Below, in pieces: positions 44,375 to 56,700 of a DNA stretch of 64,000 bases (positions are counted from its first letter, which is position 1; each line of letters starts with the position of its first letter). Location: NCBI RefSeq assembly GCF_002950945.1, contig NZ_CP012673.1:8818501-8882500 (forward strand), given 5' to 3'. The notes below the pieces were generated by a model. It saw nothing but the letters and a program-made list of their open reading frames with translations. It made no database searches and was not told the origin of the DNA. The position numbers and the translations under genes are program-made. The stretch is from Sorangium cellulosum. Lineage in GTDB: Bacteria; Myxococcota_A; Polyangia; Polyangiales; Polyangiaceae.

Positions 44375-47300
44375 ATGCCGGACGGGCATACTCATCCATC
44401 GATAACGCCGGAGGCTGAGGACAAGCTGCGTGGCTTGATTACCGCCCTCCTCGGCGCGCGGCTGGGCATCGAGCCAGGGTCGATCGATGCAGGCGAGCCC
44501 TTCAGCCGCTACGGCCTCGACTCGCTGAACGCGATGGGCCTCATCGCGGACCTCGCGAAGGCGCTCGGACGTCCCCTGTCGCCCGTCCTCGTTTGGAAGC
44601 ACCATACCCCCGCGGCCCTGGCGCGCCACCTGGCCGGCGAGAAGACCGAGCGCGAGGATTCCTTCCAGCGGAAGAGTCCAGGGGAGGACGACGAGCCGAT
44701 CGCGATCATCGGAATAGCCTGCCGGTTTCCGGGCGCGCCGAGCCCGGAGAGCTTCTGGCAGCTGCTCCGGGACGGCAGGAGCGCGATCTCCGAGGTGCCG
44801 CCGGAGCGCTGGGATCCGGGCGCGCTCGCCGATCCCGCCTCCGCTGCACCCGAGAGGCAGATGAACGCTCGCCGGGGCGGGTTCCTCGATCGAGTCGACG
44901 GCTTCGACCCCATGTTCTTCGGCATTTCCCCCCGGGAGGCCCACGACATGGATCCGCAGCAGCGGCTCATGCTGGAGCTCGGCTGGGAGGCCCTGGAGGA
45001 CGCGAGGATCGTCCCCGAGCGGCTGAAGGGCAGCCAGACCGGCGTGTTCCTGGGGGCCGTCTGGGACGACTACGCGACCCTGCGTTACCAAGGCGGGACG
45101 CGAGCGATAACGCAGCATACGGTGACGGGGCATCACCGCAGCATCATCGCGAACCGCGTCTCCTACACGCTCGGCCTGCATGGCCCCAGCATGACGGTCG
45201 ACTCAGCCTGCTCGTCGTCGCTGGTCGCCGTGCACCTGGCCTGCGAGAGCCTGCGTGCGGGCGAGTCCACGCTGGCGCTCGCAGGCGGCGTGACCCTGAA
45301 CCTCATCCCCGAGAGCACCATCGGGGTCGATAAGTTCGGAGCGTTGTCCCCGGACGGCGCTTGCTTCACCTTCGACGCCCGCGCGAACGGCTACGTCCGA
45401 GGCGAGGGGGGCGGCGTGGCGGTGCTCAAGCGTCTGTCGCAGGCCATCGCGGACGGCGATCCCATCTACTGCGTGATCCGCGGATCTGCGGTGAACAACG
45501 ATGGCGAGAGCAACGGACTGACCGGCCCAAATCCTCTGGCGCAGGAGGCGGTCCTGCGGCTCGCGTGCCAGCGGGCGGGCGTCGACCCGGCCGACGTGCA
45601 GTACGTCGAGCTGCACGGGACCGGCACCCAGCTCGGAGATCCCATCGAGGCGAGCGCGCTCGGCGCCGTGCTCGGCAAGGCGAGGTCCGCCGATCGCCCG
45701 CTGCTCGTGGGCTCAGTCAAGACCAATGTCGGGCACCTGGAAGGGGCCGCGGGCATCGCCGGGCTGCTCAAGGTAGCGCTCTGCATCAAGCACAGGCAGC
45801 TCGCGCCGAGCCTCAACTTCGAGATCCCGAATCCCCATATCCCGTTCGCCGACCTCCACCTGGAGATGCAGCGCGCGCTGGGCCCCTGGCCGGACATGCG
45901 TCGTCCGCTCCTCTCGGGGGTCAGCTCGTTCGGGATGGGAGGGACGAACGCCCACGCCGTGCTCTCGGAGTGGCCTTCGCCGAGGGTCGAGCTCTTCCCT
46001 CTGTCCGCAGAGAGCCCGGAGGCGCTGCGCACACAGGCGCGAGAGTGGCTTTCGGCCATGGCCTCGCTCGGAGGGCGAGCCTCGCTCGCGGCCCTCTGCG
46101 AGCAGGCCGCGGGGCGCCTCTCCCCGAAGGAGCATCGCCTCGCGGTGACCGCGCGCTCGTGCGACGAGCTGGCGCGCCATCTGCAGAACTTTCTGGAGGA
46201 CAAAGCCGAGCCAGGTATGTCGGTCGGCCGAGCGGCCTATGGCGCAGCGCGCTCAGCGCGCGCTGCGTCAGAGGTGGTCTTCGTGTTCGCCGGCCAGGGG
46301 GCGCAGTGGTTCGGCATGGGCCGTCAGCTGCTGCATCGCGAGCCCGTATTCCGGGCGACGCTCGAGCGATGCAGCCGCTTCATTCAGCAGCAGCTGGGCT
46401 GGTCTCTCTTGGACGAGCTGACCACGGGCCGCGAGGGCTCGCGGCTCGATGAGATCAACGTCAGCCCCCCGGCCATCATCTCCATGGAGATCGCTGTCGC
46501 GGCGCAGTGGCGTGCCTGGGGCATCGAGCCGGCAGCCGTGGTGGGCCATAGCGCGGGCGAGATCGCGGCGGCCCATGTCGCCGGCGTCCTGAGCCTCGAG
46601 GACGCGATGCAGGCCATCTGCGCGTATGGGCGCCTGCTCCCGCGTGTCCGGGGGAAGGGCGCCACGGGCGTCGTGGGCTTGTCGTGGGATGAGGCGGAGA
46701 GGGAGCTGGTCGGCTACGAAGGACGCCTCTTCCGCGCGATCCAGCACAGCGCCGACTCGACCGTGCTGGGGGGAGAGCCGGAGGCGCTCGACGAGATGTT
46801 CCGGGCGCTCGAGCGCCGGAACATCTTCTGCCGCAGGGTGGCCATGGACGTCTCCGGCCATTGCCCTCAGATCGACTGCCTGCGCGAGGACCTGCGCGAG
46901 GCGCTCCTCGGGGTGCGACCCCGCGAAGCCAGCATCCCCATCGCCTCCCAAGTCACCGGCTCGGTGCTCGCCGGCGAGCGCTTCGACGCCGACCACTGGG
47001 TTCGAAACCTGGGCGACCCGGCGTTTTTTTCGACCGCGGTCGACTGCCTCTTGCAGGATGGATTCAGCACCTTTCTCGATGTCAGCCCGCACCCGGTCGC
47101 CCTGCATGCCATCGGGTCGAACCTGCGCCGCGCCGGCGTCCGCGGTGCCGTGCTGCCCTCGCTCCGCCGCGACGAGGACGAACGTGCGGTGATGCTCGAC
47201 GCGCTCGGAGCGCTCCATGGGCTCGGCGCACCCGTGAGGTGGAACGAGGTCTATCCGGCCGGCATGGAAGCCGTGTCGTGGCCGGCGCTGGGCAGCGGCG

Positions 47301-50300
47301 GCGAGGCGCCCCGGGCGACAACTCTGGACGTCGAGCCCGCTGCGGCGTTGCCGTTCGTGGTCTCGGCCAACACCGAAGGGGCGCTCCGGGAGCAGGCCGC
47401 GCGGCTGAGGGCCCACCTCGAGGCCCGTCCGGACCTCCGGCTCGTCGATGTCGCCCACTCGCTCGCCACCACCCGCGCTCACTTCGAGCAGCGCGCCGCG
47501 CTCGTGGCCCATGACCGCGCCGAGCTCCTCTCAGCGCTCGATTCGCTCGCCCACGGCCACCCCGCCCCGAGCACCGTCCTCGGACGGAGCGGGAGCCACG
47601 GCAAGGTCGTCTTCGTCTTTCCAGGGCAAGGCTCGCAGTGGGAAGGGATGGCCCTCGCGTTGCTCGACTCCTCGCCGATCTTCCGGGCCCAGCTGGAGGC
47701 GTGCGAGCGCGCGCTGGCGCCTCACGTCGATTGGAGTCTGCTCGCCGTCCTGCGCCGCGACGAGGGCGCCGCCTCCCTCGACCGCGTCGACGTCGTCCAG
47801 CCTGCGCTCTTTGCCGTGATGGTCTCGTTGGCTGCCCTCTGGCGCTCCTTGGGCGTCGAGCCCTCTGCCGTCGTCGGCCACAGCCAGGGAGAGATCGCCG
47901 CCGCCTTCGTCGCCGGCGCTCTCTCCCTCGAGGACGCCGCCCGGATCGCCGCCCTGCGCAGCAAAGCGCTCACCACCGTCGCCGGCAAAGGCGCCATGGC
48001 CGCCGTCGAGCTCGGGGCCTCGGACCTCCACAGCTACCTCGCGCCCTGGGGCGACAGGCTGTCCATCGCCGCGATCAATAGCCCCCGGGCCACCCTCGTG
48101 TCCGGCGAGCCCGCCGCCGTCGACGCGCTGCTCGACACCCTCGCCGCCGCCCAGGTCTTCGCTCGCAAGATCCGCGTGGACTACGCCTCCCACTCCGCCC
48201 AGATGGACGCTGTCCGCAGCGAGCTCCTTCGAGGCCTCGAAGGCCTCGCTCCTCGGACGTGCGAGCTTCTTCTCTGCTCGACCGTCACCGGCACCCCGCT
48301 CGACGGCTCCGAGCTCGATGGCGAGTATTGGTATCGAAACCTGCGGCAAACCGTCCTGTTCTCGGACGCCATCGAGCAGCTCGTTCAGGATGAGCACCGC
48401 TTCGTCGTCGAGGTCAGCCCCCATCCCGTGCTCACGCTCGCCCTCCGCGAGACGCTCGAGCGCTCGACCGAGCGCTCACCGCGCGCGCCCGCGGTCGTGG
48501 GGTCGATTCGACGCAACGAAGGGCACTTCGCCCGTCTCCTCCTCTCCTGGGCCGAGCTCTATACCCGAGGACTGGCCCTCGACTGGAACGTACTCTTCAA
48601 CGGGGGTCGGGACTCCGCGTTCGCGGGTCCCTCCGCGCCCTTCGCTCCCCGCAAAATCTCACTCCCCACCTACCCCTTCCAGCGCGAGCGCTTCTGGCTC
48701 GACGCCCCCAAGGCCCACGCCGGAGGTGCCGCTCCCCGCGCGCCGCTCGATCCACTAGAGCGGCGGTTTTGGAGAGCCATCGACGAGCAGAACGTCGATG
48801 CACTCGGCGCCGAGCTGCGCGTCGGCGACGATGCGCGCCCCGCCCTCGCGCAGCTCCTGCCCCACCTCGCCGCATGGCGCCGCGAGGGCCTGGACCAGGA
48901 AAAGGTCGAGCGCTGGCGCTACCAGATTGTCTGGAAGCCCCTCACCCGCGACACCCAGACCAAGCTCGATCTCACCGGGAACTGGCTGGTTCTGACGCCC
49001 GAGACGCACGCTCAGGACCCTCAACTCGCGCTCATCCTCCGCACGCTCGTCGAGCGCGGCGCAAGCCTCGTCGAGCTCACGGTCGACCCGGCGCTCGTAG
49101 AGGGCGCTGCCCTCGCTGCGCGGCTGCGCGAAGGCCTGCAGGACGCAGCCGTGCCGCGCGGCGTGCTCTCGTTCCTGGCCCTCGACGAGACCTGCCTCGA
49201 CGAGCACCAAGCCGTGCCCAGAGGCCTCGCTTTCTCGCTCGCGCTCGTCCAGGCGCTCGAAAGTCTGAGCTGGAAGGCTCCCACCTGGCTCTTTACGCGC
49301 GGCGCAGTCTCCATCGGTCGCTCCGATCCCCTCCTCGCTCCACGACAGGCCATGACCTGGGCGCTCGGGCGCGTGGCCGCGCTCGAGGTGCCGCAGCGAC
49401 CCGGCGGGGTGATCGACCTCCCCCAGGCGCTCGACGACCGCGCGCTCGAGCCGCTGCTCGCGCGGCTCGCCCACGGCACGGACGAGGACCAGCTCGCGCT
49501 CCGCACCTCCGGGCTGTTCGCGCGCCGCATGGTCCGCGCCCCCCGCGCCGAGGCCCGCGGCGAGCCCTTCGTTCCCCGCGGCACCTACCTCATCACCGGC
49601 GGCACCGGCGCCCTCGGCGCCCACGTCGCCCGCTGGCTGGCGCGCCACGGCGTCGAACATCTCGTGCTCACCAGCCGGCGCGGCGCAGACGCACCGGGCT
49701 CTGCCGCGCTGCGCGACGAGCTCGCCGCGCTCGGCGCGCGCGTCAGCCTCGTCGCCTGCGATGCCGCCGACCGCCCCGCCCTGAGCGCCCTCCTCGCCCG
49801 CCTCGACGCCGACGGCGACGTGCTGCGCGGCGTCGTCCAGGCCGCCGGCATCAACCACAACGCGCCCCTCGCGGACACCCGTCTGCTCGACCTGAGCCGC
49901 GTCCTCGAAGGCAAGGTACTGGGCGCCCACAACCTCCACGAGCTGCTCGCCGACCGGAAGCTCGACGCCTTCGTCCTGTTCTCCTCCGGCGCCGCCAGCT
50001 GGGGCGGCGCCCAGCAGGGCGCCTACGCCGCCGCCAACGCCTTCCTCGACGCCCTCGCCGAGCAGCGCCGCAGCCTCGGCCTGTGCGCCACCTCCATCGC
50101 CTGGGGAGCCTGGGACGGCGGAGGCATGGTCGATGCCCAGACCCAGGACACCCTCCGGCGCCGCGGTCTGGCGCCCATGGCCCCGCAGCTCGCCCTCCAG
50201 GCCTTCGCCCAGGCGCTGCACGCGAACGAGACCCACCTGACCGTCGCCGACATCGACTGGACACACTTCGCGCCCGCGCTCGCCGCCATGCGCGAGCGCC

Positions 50301-50700
50301 CCCTGCTGCGCGACATTCCCGAGGCGCGCCGCGCCCTCGAGGACGGCGCCGCCAGCACCGAGACCACGGCCGGCGCTGGGGACCTCCTCGACTCGCTGCG
50401 CCGCGCCTCGAGCGACGAGCGATACCATCACCTGCTCGGCATCGTCGTCGCCGAGACCGCCAAGATCCTCGGCTTCAGCGACGCCTCGCGCCTCGACGCT
50501 CACAAGGGCTTCTTCAACCTGGGCCTCGACTCGCTCATGGCCGTCGAGATCCGCAGGCGCCTGCAGCAGGCGATGAACCTCAAGCTGCCGGCCACCCTCA
50601 CGTTCGACCATCCCACGCCGCACGCGGTCGCGCTGCACTTGCGCGAGGCGCTCGCCGGCTCGCTCGGCCTGCCGCAAGCGACCCGCGCTGCGGCCGCCGC
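44375..50700 (+). other. PKS initiation module and module 1: ACP-KS-AT-AT-KR-ACP
   Basis: The N-terminal ACP (about 44410-44620, GLDSL with S50) is followed by KS1 (44690-45985; VDSACSSSL, HGTGT at H414, NVGH at H454). AT1a (about 46265-47160) has GHSAG (S726) and VSGH where extender ATs have YASH or HAFH, so it probably takes a non-standard starter. AT1b (about 47600-48520) has GHSQG (S1170) and YASH, and is preceded by its own KS-AT adaptor. KR1 (about 48750-50340) includes an N-terminal dimerisation element (ERRFWRAIDEQNVDALGAEL), the NADPH loop GGTGALG, Tyr1884, no LDD motif and a W in SSGAASWGG, which predict an A-type (L-hydroxy) reduction. ACP1 ends the module (S2053). Confidence 0.85.
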
Positions 50701-53700
50701 CGACGCAGCGCCGCGCGCTGCCCACGAGCCCATCGCCATCGTCGGCCTCGCCCTGCGCGTGCCGGGCGCCGACGACCTCGACCAGCTCTGGGCGCTGCTG
50801 CGCGACGAGCGCGACACCATCGCGCCCATCCCGGCCGCGCGCTGGATCCCGGAGCTCTACGATCCGGACCCCGAGCAGACGGGCAAGACCTACGTCAACC
50901 AGGCGTCCATGTTCGAGCGCGTCGACCTGTTCGACGCGGGCTTCTTCGGCATCAGCCCGCGCGAGGCCGAGCACATCGACCCACAGCATCGGCTGTTGCT
51001 CGAGACGAGCTGGGAGGCCCTCGAGCACGCCGGCATCGTCCCGGCCGACCTCAAGGAGTCCGCCACCGGTGTGTTCGTCGGCATCCGCGAGGGCGACTAC
51101 GGCATGGCGCGCGTCGATCCGACCGCCGTCGAGGCCTTCGACCTTCAGGGCAACGCGAGCTCCTTCGCCGCGGGGAGGCTCGCCTTCGTGCTCGGCACGC
51201 ACGGCCCCGCGCTCACGGTCGACACGGCGTGCAGCTCGTCGCTCGTCGCTTTGCACCTCGGCTGCCAAGCGCTGCGCAACGGCGAATGTACGCTCGCGCT
51301 CGTGGCGGGCGCCTCGGTCATCAGCCCCTCCACGTTCGTCATGCTGTCCCGCACGCGCGCGCTGGCTCCCGACGGGCGCTCCAAGACCTTCTCCGCACAG
51401 GCCGACGGCTACGGCCGCGGCGAGGGCGTCGTCGTGCTCGCGCTCGAGCGGCTCTCCAGCGCGCAGGCGCACGGCCGCGACATCCTGGCGGTCATCCGCG
51501 GCAGCGCGCTCAGCCACGATGGCGCCTCGAGCAGCATCACGGCGCCGAGCGGGACGTCGCACCAGAAGGCGGTGCGCGGCGCCCTGGCGGACGCCCGCCT
51601 CGAGCCCGCCGACGTCGACTTCGTGGAGTGCCACGGCACCGGAACGGCCCTCGGCGACCCCATCGAGGTCCACGCGCTCGGCGCGGTGTACGCCCAGGGA
51701 CGCCCGAGCCACGCCCCGCTCTTGCTCGGCGCGCTCAAGACCAACATCGGACACCTCGAGGCCGCGTCCGGCCTGGCAGGCGTCGCGAAGATCGTCGCAG
51801 CCCTGCGCAACGAGGCGCTGCCGGCCACGCTGCGCTGTACGCCGCAGAACCCCCACGTCGACTGGGAGGCGCTGCCGGTCGCGGTGGTCGACGCGCGGCG
51901 CGCCTGGCCGCGGCGCAGCGCTGGGCAGCGCCGTGCAGGCATCTCCGCGATCGGGCTCTCGGGCACCAACGCGCATGTCATCCTCGAGGAAGCGCCCAGC
52001 GTCGCGCCGGCGGCCCCCGCATCGCCGGCCGATCCGACCGCGCTGCCGTTCCTGCTCTCCGGCAGGAGCGAGGCGGCGCTGCGCGCCCAGGCCGAGCGGC
52101 TCGCCGCACACCTGCGCGCTCACGAGGAGCTGCCCCTGCTCGACGTCGCCTACACGCTGGCGACGCTGCGCACGCACTTCGAGCAGCGCGCTGTCATCGT
52201 CGCCAGCGAGCGCGACGCGCTCCTCGCGGACCTCGAGGCCCTCGCCAGCGGCGGCACCGCCCAGCGCGGCGTCCAGGGTCAGGCCGACGTGCGCGGCAAG
52301 ACGGCCTTCGTGTTCCCGGGCCAGGGCTCGCAGTGGAGCCACATGGCGCGCGAGCTCTACGAGAGCTCCGCGCCGTTCCGCGACCAGCTCGACGACTGCG
52401 CGCGGGCGCTCGCTCCCCACACGGACTGGTCGCTGCTCGACGTCCTTCTACACGACGCGCACGACGCGGGCGACGCCTGGCTGGATCGCATCGACGTCGT
52501 GCAGCCGGCCCTGTTCGCCGTGATGATCTCGCTCGCCGCGGTGTGGCGCGCCATGGGCGTCGAGCCCGACGCCGTGGTCGGCCACAGCCAGGGAGAGATC
52601 GCGGCGGCCTTCGTCGCCGGAGCGCTCTCGCTCGAGGACGCCGCCAAGGTGGTCGCGCTGCGCAGCCGCGCGCTGGCGGCGCTCGCCGGCAAGGGCGCCA
52701 TGGCGTCGGTCGAGCTGAGCAGCGCGGAGCTCGCGCCGCAGCTCGCGCCGTTCGGCGACCGCATCTCCATCGCGGCCATCAACAGCCCCACCACCACGCT
52801 GGTGGCGGGCGAGGTCGCTGCCATCGATGCGCTGCTCGCGGAGCTCGCGGCCGCGCAGCGCTTTGCCCGCAAGGTTCGCGTCGACTATGCGTCGCACTAT
52901 CGGCAGGTCGAGGACGTCCGCGCCGAGCTGCTGGCGCAGCTGGCCGACATCGCTCCGCGGCGCGCTCGCTTGCCGCTCTACTCCAGCGTCACGGCGACGC
53001 CGCTCGCCGGCGACGAGCTGGACGCGCTCTACTGGTACGAGAACCTGCGGCGCACGGTCCGCTTCGCCGAGGCCACCGAGCGCCTCGCGCGGGATCGGCA
53101 CCACTTCTTCGTCGAGGTCAGCCCCCATCCCGTCCTCACGCTCGCCTTGCGCGAGACGCTGGACTCGCTCCCCGGTCCGTCCGCCGTGGTGGGCAGCCTG
53201 CGCCGCGACGACGGCGGCGCGCCGCGCCTGAGCCTCTCGCTGGCTGAGCTCCATGGCCGAGGCCTGCCCCTCGACTGGCAGGCGCAGCTGCCGGGAGGCA
53301 GGCGCGCCACGCTGCCCACCTATGCCTTCCAGCGCGAGCGCTTCTGGCGCGACGTGGGCCGGTCGCGCGCGGACGTCGCCTCGCTGGGCCTCGCGGCGTC
53401 GGGTCATCCGCTGCTCGGCGCCTGCCTGCCGCTCGCCAGCGGCGACGAGCACGTGTTCGCCGGCCGCGTGTCGCTCGCCGATCAGCCCTGGCTCGCCGGC
53501 CACAGGGTCCACGACCGCGTCATCGTGCCCGGCACGGCCTTCGTCGAGCTCGCCTTGCTCGCCGCTCACCATGTCGCGCTGGAGCGCATCGACGAGCTGA
53601 CCATCGAGGCTCCCCTCGCCGTGCCTGCCCAGGGCGGCCTGGCCTTGCAGATGACCGTGCGCGCGCTCGACGAGGCGGGTCAGCGCGCGCTGAGCATCCA

Positions 53701-56700
53701 CAGTCGCGCCGACGACGCGCCCGACGCTCCGTGGACGCTGCATGCCAGCGGCACGCTCGCGCCCGCGGCCGACGCGGCCTTCCCGAGCCTCCACGCCTGG
53801 CCTCCGCCCGGCGCGGAGCGGCTCGCCATCGACGGCCTCTATGCGACGCTGCGCGAGGCGGGCCTCGCCTACGAGCAGGCCTTCCGCGGCCTGACGGCCG
53901 TGTGGAGGCGCGGCGACGAGCTCTTCGCCGAGGCGCGCCTGTCGGAGCCCGCCGCTCAGGACGCCGAGCGCTTCGCGCTCCATCCCGCGCTGCTCGACAG
54001 CGCCTTGCACGCGCTCGCCCTCGACGCCCACGCCGATGGCGCGGTGGCGCTGCCGTTCGTGTGGAGCGGCGTCACGCTGCATGCCGCGCACGCCCGCAGC
54101 GTGCGTGTGTGCTTGCGGCGGCGCGGCGAGCGCGCCTTCAGCGTGGCGGTGGCGGACGCCACGGGCGCGCCGCTCTTGCACGGCGACGAGGTCGCGCTGC
54201 GCCCGGCGTCGAAGGGGCAGCTGCGCGAGGCCCGCGGCGCGGCGCGAGCACCGCTCTTCGAGCTCGCGTGGCAAGAGCTCCCGCTGCCTGCCGACCCGCT
54301 CCCGCTCGCGCGCCTCACGCTGCTCGGAGACGTCGCGCTCGAGCCCTCGCCCGCCGTCCACGTCGAGCGGCTCGCCGATCTCGCCGCCCTGCAGCGCTCG
54401 CTCGACGCTGGCGCTGCGCCGCCGGAGGTCGTGCTCGCGCCCGTCTCGGCGCTGGCCCTCGCGACGGACGCCGACCTCGCGACGCGCGCGCGCGAGGCCA
54501 GCGCGCGCGTGCTCGAGCTCCTGCAGACCCATGCCCGCGATGAACGCCTGGCTGCCACGCGCCTCTTCGTGGTCACGCGGCGTGCCGTCGCGAGCCGGCA
54601 CGACGAGGACGTGCCCGCACTCGCGCACGCCGCCGTGTGGGGGCTCGTGCGCTCCGCGCAGAACGAGCGCCCCGAGCTGCCGCTCTTCCTCGTCGACCTC
54701 GATGACCACCACGCTTCGCGCCGCGCCCTCTCGGCCGCGCTCGCCGGAGACGAGCGCCAGCTCGCGCTGCGCGCGGGACGGCGTCTGGTCCCGCGCCTTT
54801 CCCGCGTCCACGAGGCGGCGGACGCGGCGCACGCCGCTCGTTTCGAGGCTCACGGCACGGTCCTCGTCACGGGCGGCACCGGCACGCTCGGCAGCCTGGT
54901 GGCGCGCCACCTCGTCGCCGCGCACGGCATAAGGCGCCTGCTCCTCACCTCGCGTCAGGGCCCGCGCGCGAGAGGTGCAGACGCCCTGCGCAGCGAGCTC
55001 GAGGCCCTGGGAGCGCACGTCACCATCGCGGCGTGCGACGCCGCGGACCGCGCCGCGCTCGAGGCGCTGCTGGCGGCGATCGAGGCGGAGCACCCGCTCC
55101 GCGCGGTGGTGCACACCGCGGGCGTCCTCGACGACGGCGTGCTCGACGCGCTGACGCCGGAGCGGCTCGACCGCGTGTTCACCCCCAAGGTCGACGCCGC
55201 CTGGAACCTGCACGAGCTCACGCGAGGCTGCGAGCTCAGCGCCTTCGTGCTCTTCTCCTCGCTCTCCGGCATCGTCGGCGCGCCCGGCCAGGCCAACTAC
55301 GCCGCGGCCAACACCTTCCTCGACGCGCTCGCCCACCATCGCCGCGCCCGCGGCCTCCCCGCCTCGTCCCTGGCGTGGGGCTTCTGGGCGCAGCGCAGCG
55401 GCCTGACCGAGCACCTCGCCGACGCCGAGGTCGCGCGCCTGCGACGCGGCGGCGTCCTGCCCATGTCGTCGGAGCAAGGTCTGGCGCTCTTCGACGCGGC
55501 GCTGGCTCGGCCCCTGCCGCTGCTCGTCCCCGCGCGCTTCGACCTGGCGTCGCTGCACCGCGAGGCCGAGGTCGTCGCCCCGCTGTTCCGCGGGCTCGTG
55601 CGCGCCCGCGCGGCGCGGCGCAGCGCCTCGAACACCGACACCTCCCTCGCCCAGCGGCTCGCCGCGCTCGACGCCGGCGCGCGCCATGGCGCCCTGCTCG
55701 AGCTGGTCCGCGCAGACATCGCCGCCGTGCTGCGCGTCGCCTCGCCGTCCTCGCTCGAGCCGAGCCGACCGCTCCAGGAGCGCGGGCTCGACTCGCTCAT
55801 GGCGCTCGAGCTGCGCAACCGGCTGGCCGCACGAGTCGGCCTGAAGCTGCCGGCGACCTTGCTGTTCGACCACCCGACGCCCGACGCGCTGGCCCGGTTC
55901 CTGGGGGAGAAGCTGGTCTGGACCGCAGCCGCCCGCCCCGCAGAGCTCGCCGTCGTCGCGGAGCACGACGAGCCCATCGCCGTCGTGTCCATGGGCTGTC
56001 GCTATCCGGGCGGCGTGCGCACGCCCGAGGATCTGTGGCAGCTGCTCGAGGGCGGCCGCGACGCCATCTCGGCCTTCCCCGGCGACCGCGGCTGGCACGC
56101 CGAGACGCTGAACAGCATCGCGGAAGGCGGCTTCCTCGACGACGTGGACCGCTTCGATCCGGCCTTCTTCGGCATCAGCCCGCGCGAGGCGCTCGCCATG
56201 GATCCCCAGCAGCGCCTCCTGCTCGAGCTGAGCTGGGAGGTCCTCGAGCGCGTGGACATCGTCCCCGCGTCCCTGCTCGGCAGCAGCACTGGCGTCTTCG
56301 TCGGCATCTTCGACAACGACTACCGTGTCGGCCTGCAGGCGCTCGATGCTCCCGTCGCGCTGACCGACTACCTCGCCACGGGCACCACCACCAGCGTCGC
56401 CTCGGGTCGCATCGCCTACACGTTCGGCTTCAAGGGACCTGCCCTCAGCGTCGACACCGCGTGCAGCTCCTCGCTCGTCGCCATCCACCTGGCCGCGCAG
56501 GCGCTGCGCCGCGGCGAGTGTTCGCTGGCGCTGGCGGGCGGCGTCACCGTCATGGCCACGCCGGGCGTGTTTCTGTACATGGGTCCGCACAGCGCGGGAG
56601 CCCCGGACGGGCGCTCCAAGTCGTTCTCCGCCGACGCGAACGGCGCTGGCTGGAGCGAGGGCGCAGGCATGTTGCTGCTGGAGCGTCTGTCCGACGCACG

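Noticed and set aside
48769..53247. Plus-strand frame of about 1490 codons inside the PKS
   Set aside because: It is an out-of-frame reading of the PKS. Its product is Arg/Ala/Pro-rich without motifs, while the correct frame shows every KS, AT, DH, KR and ACP signature.
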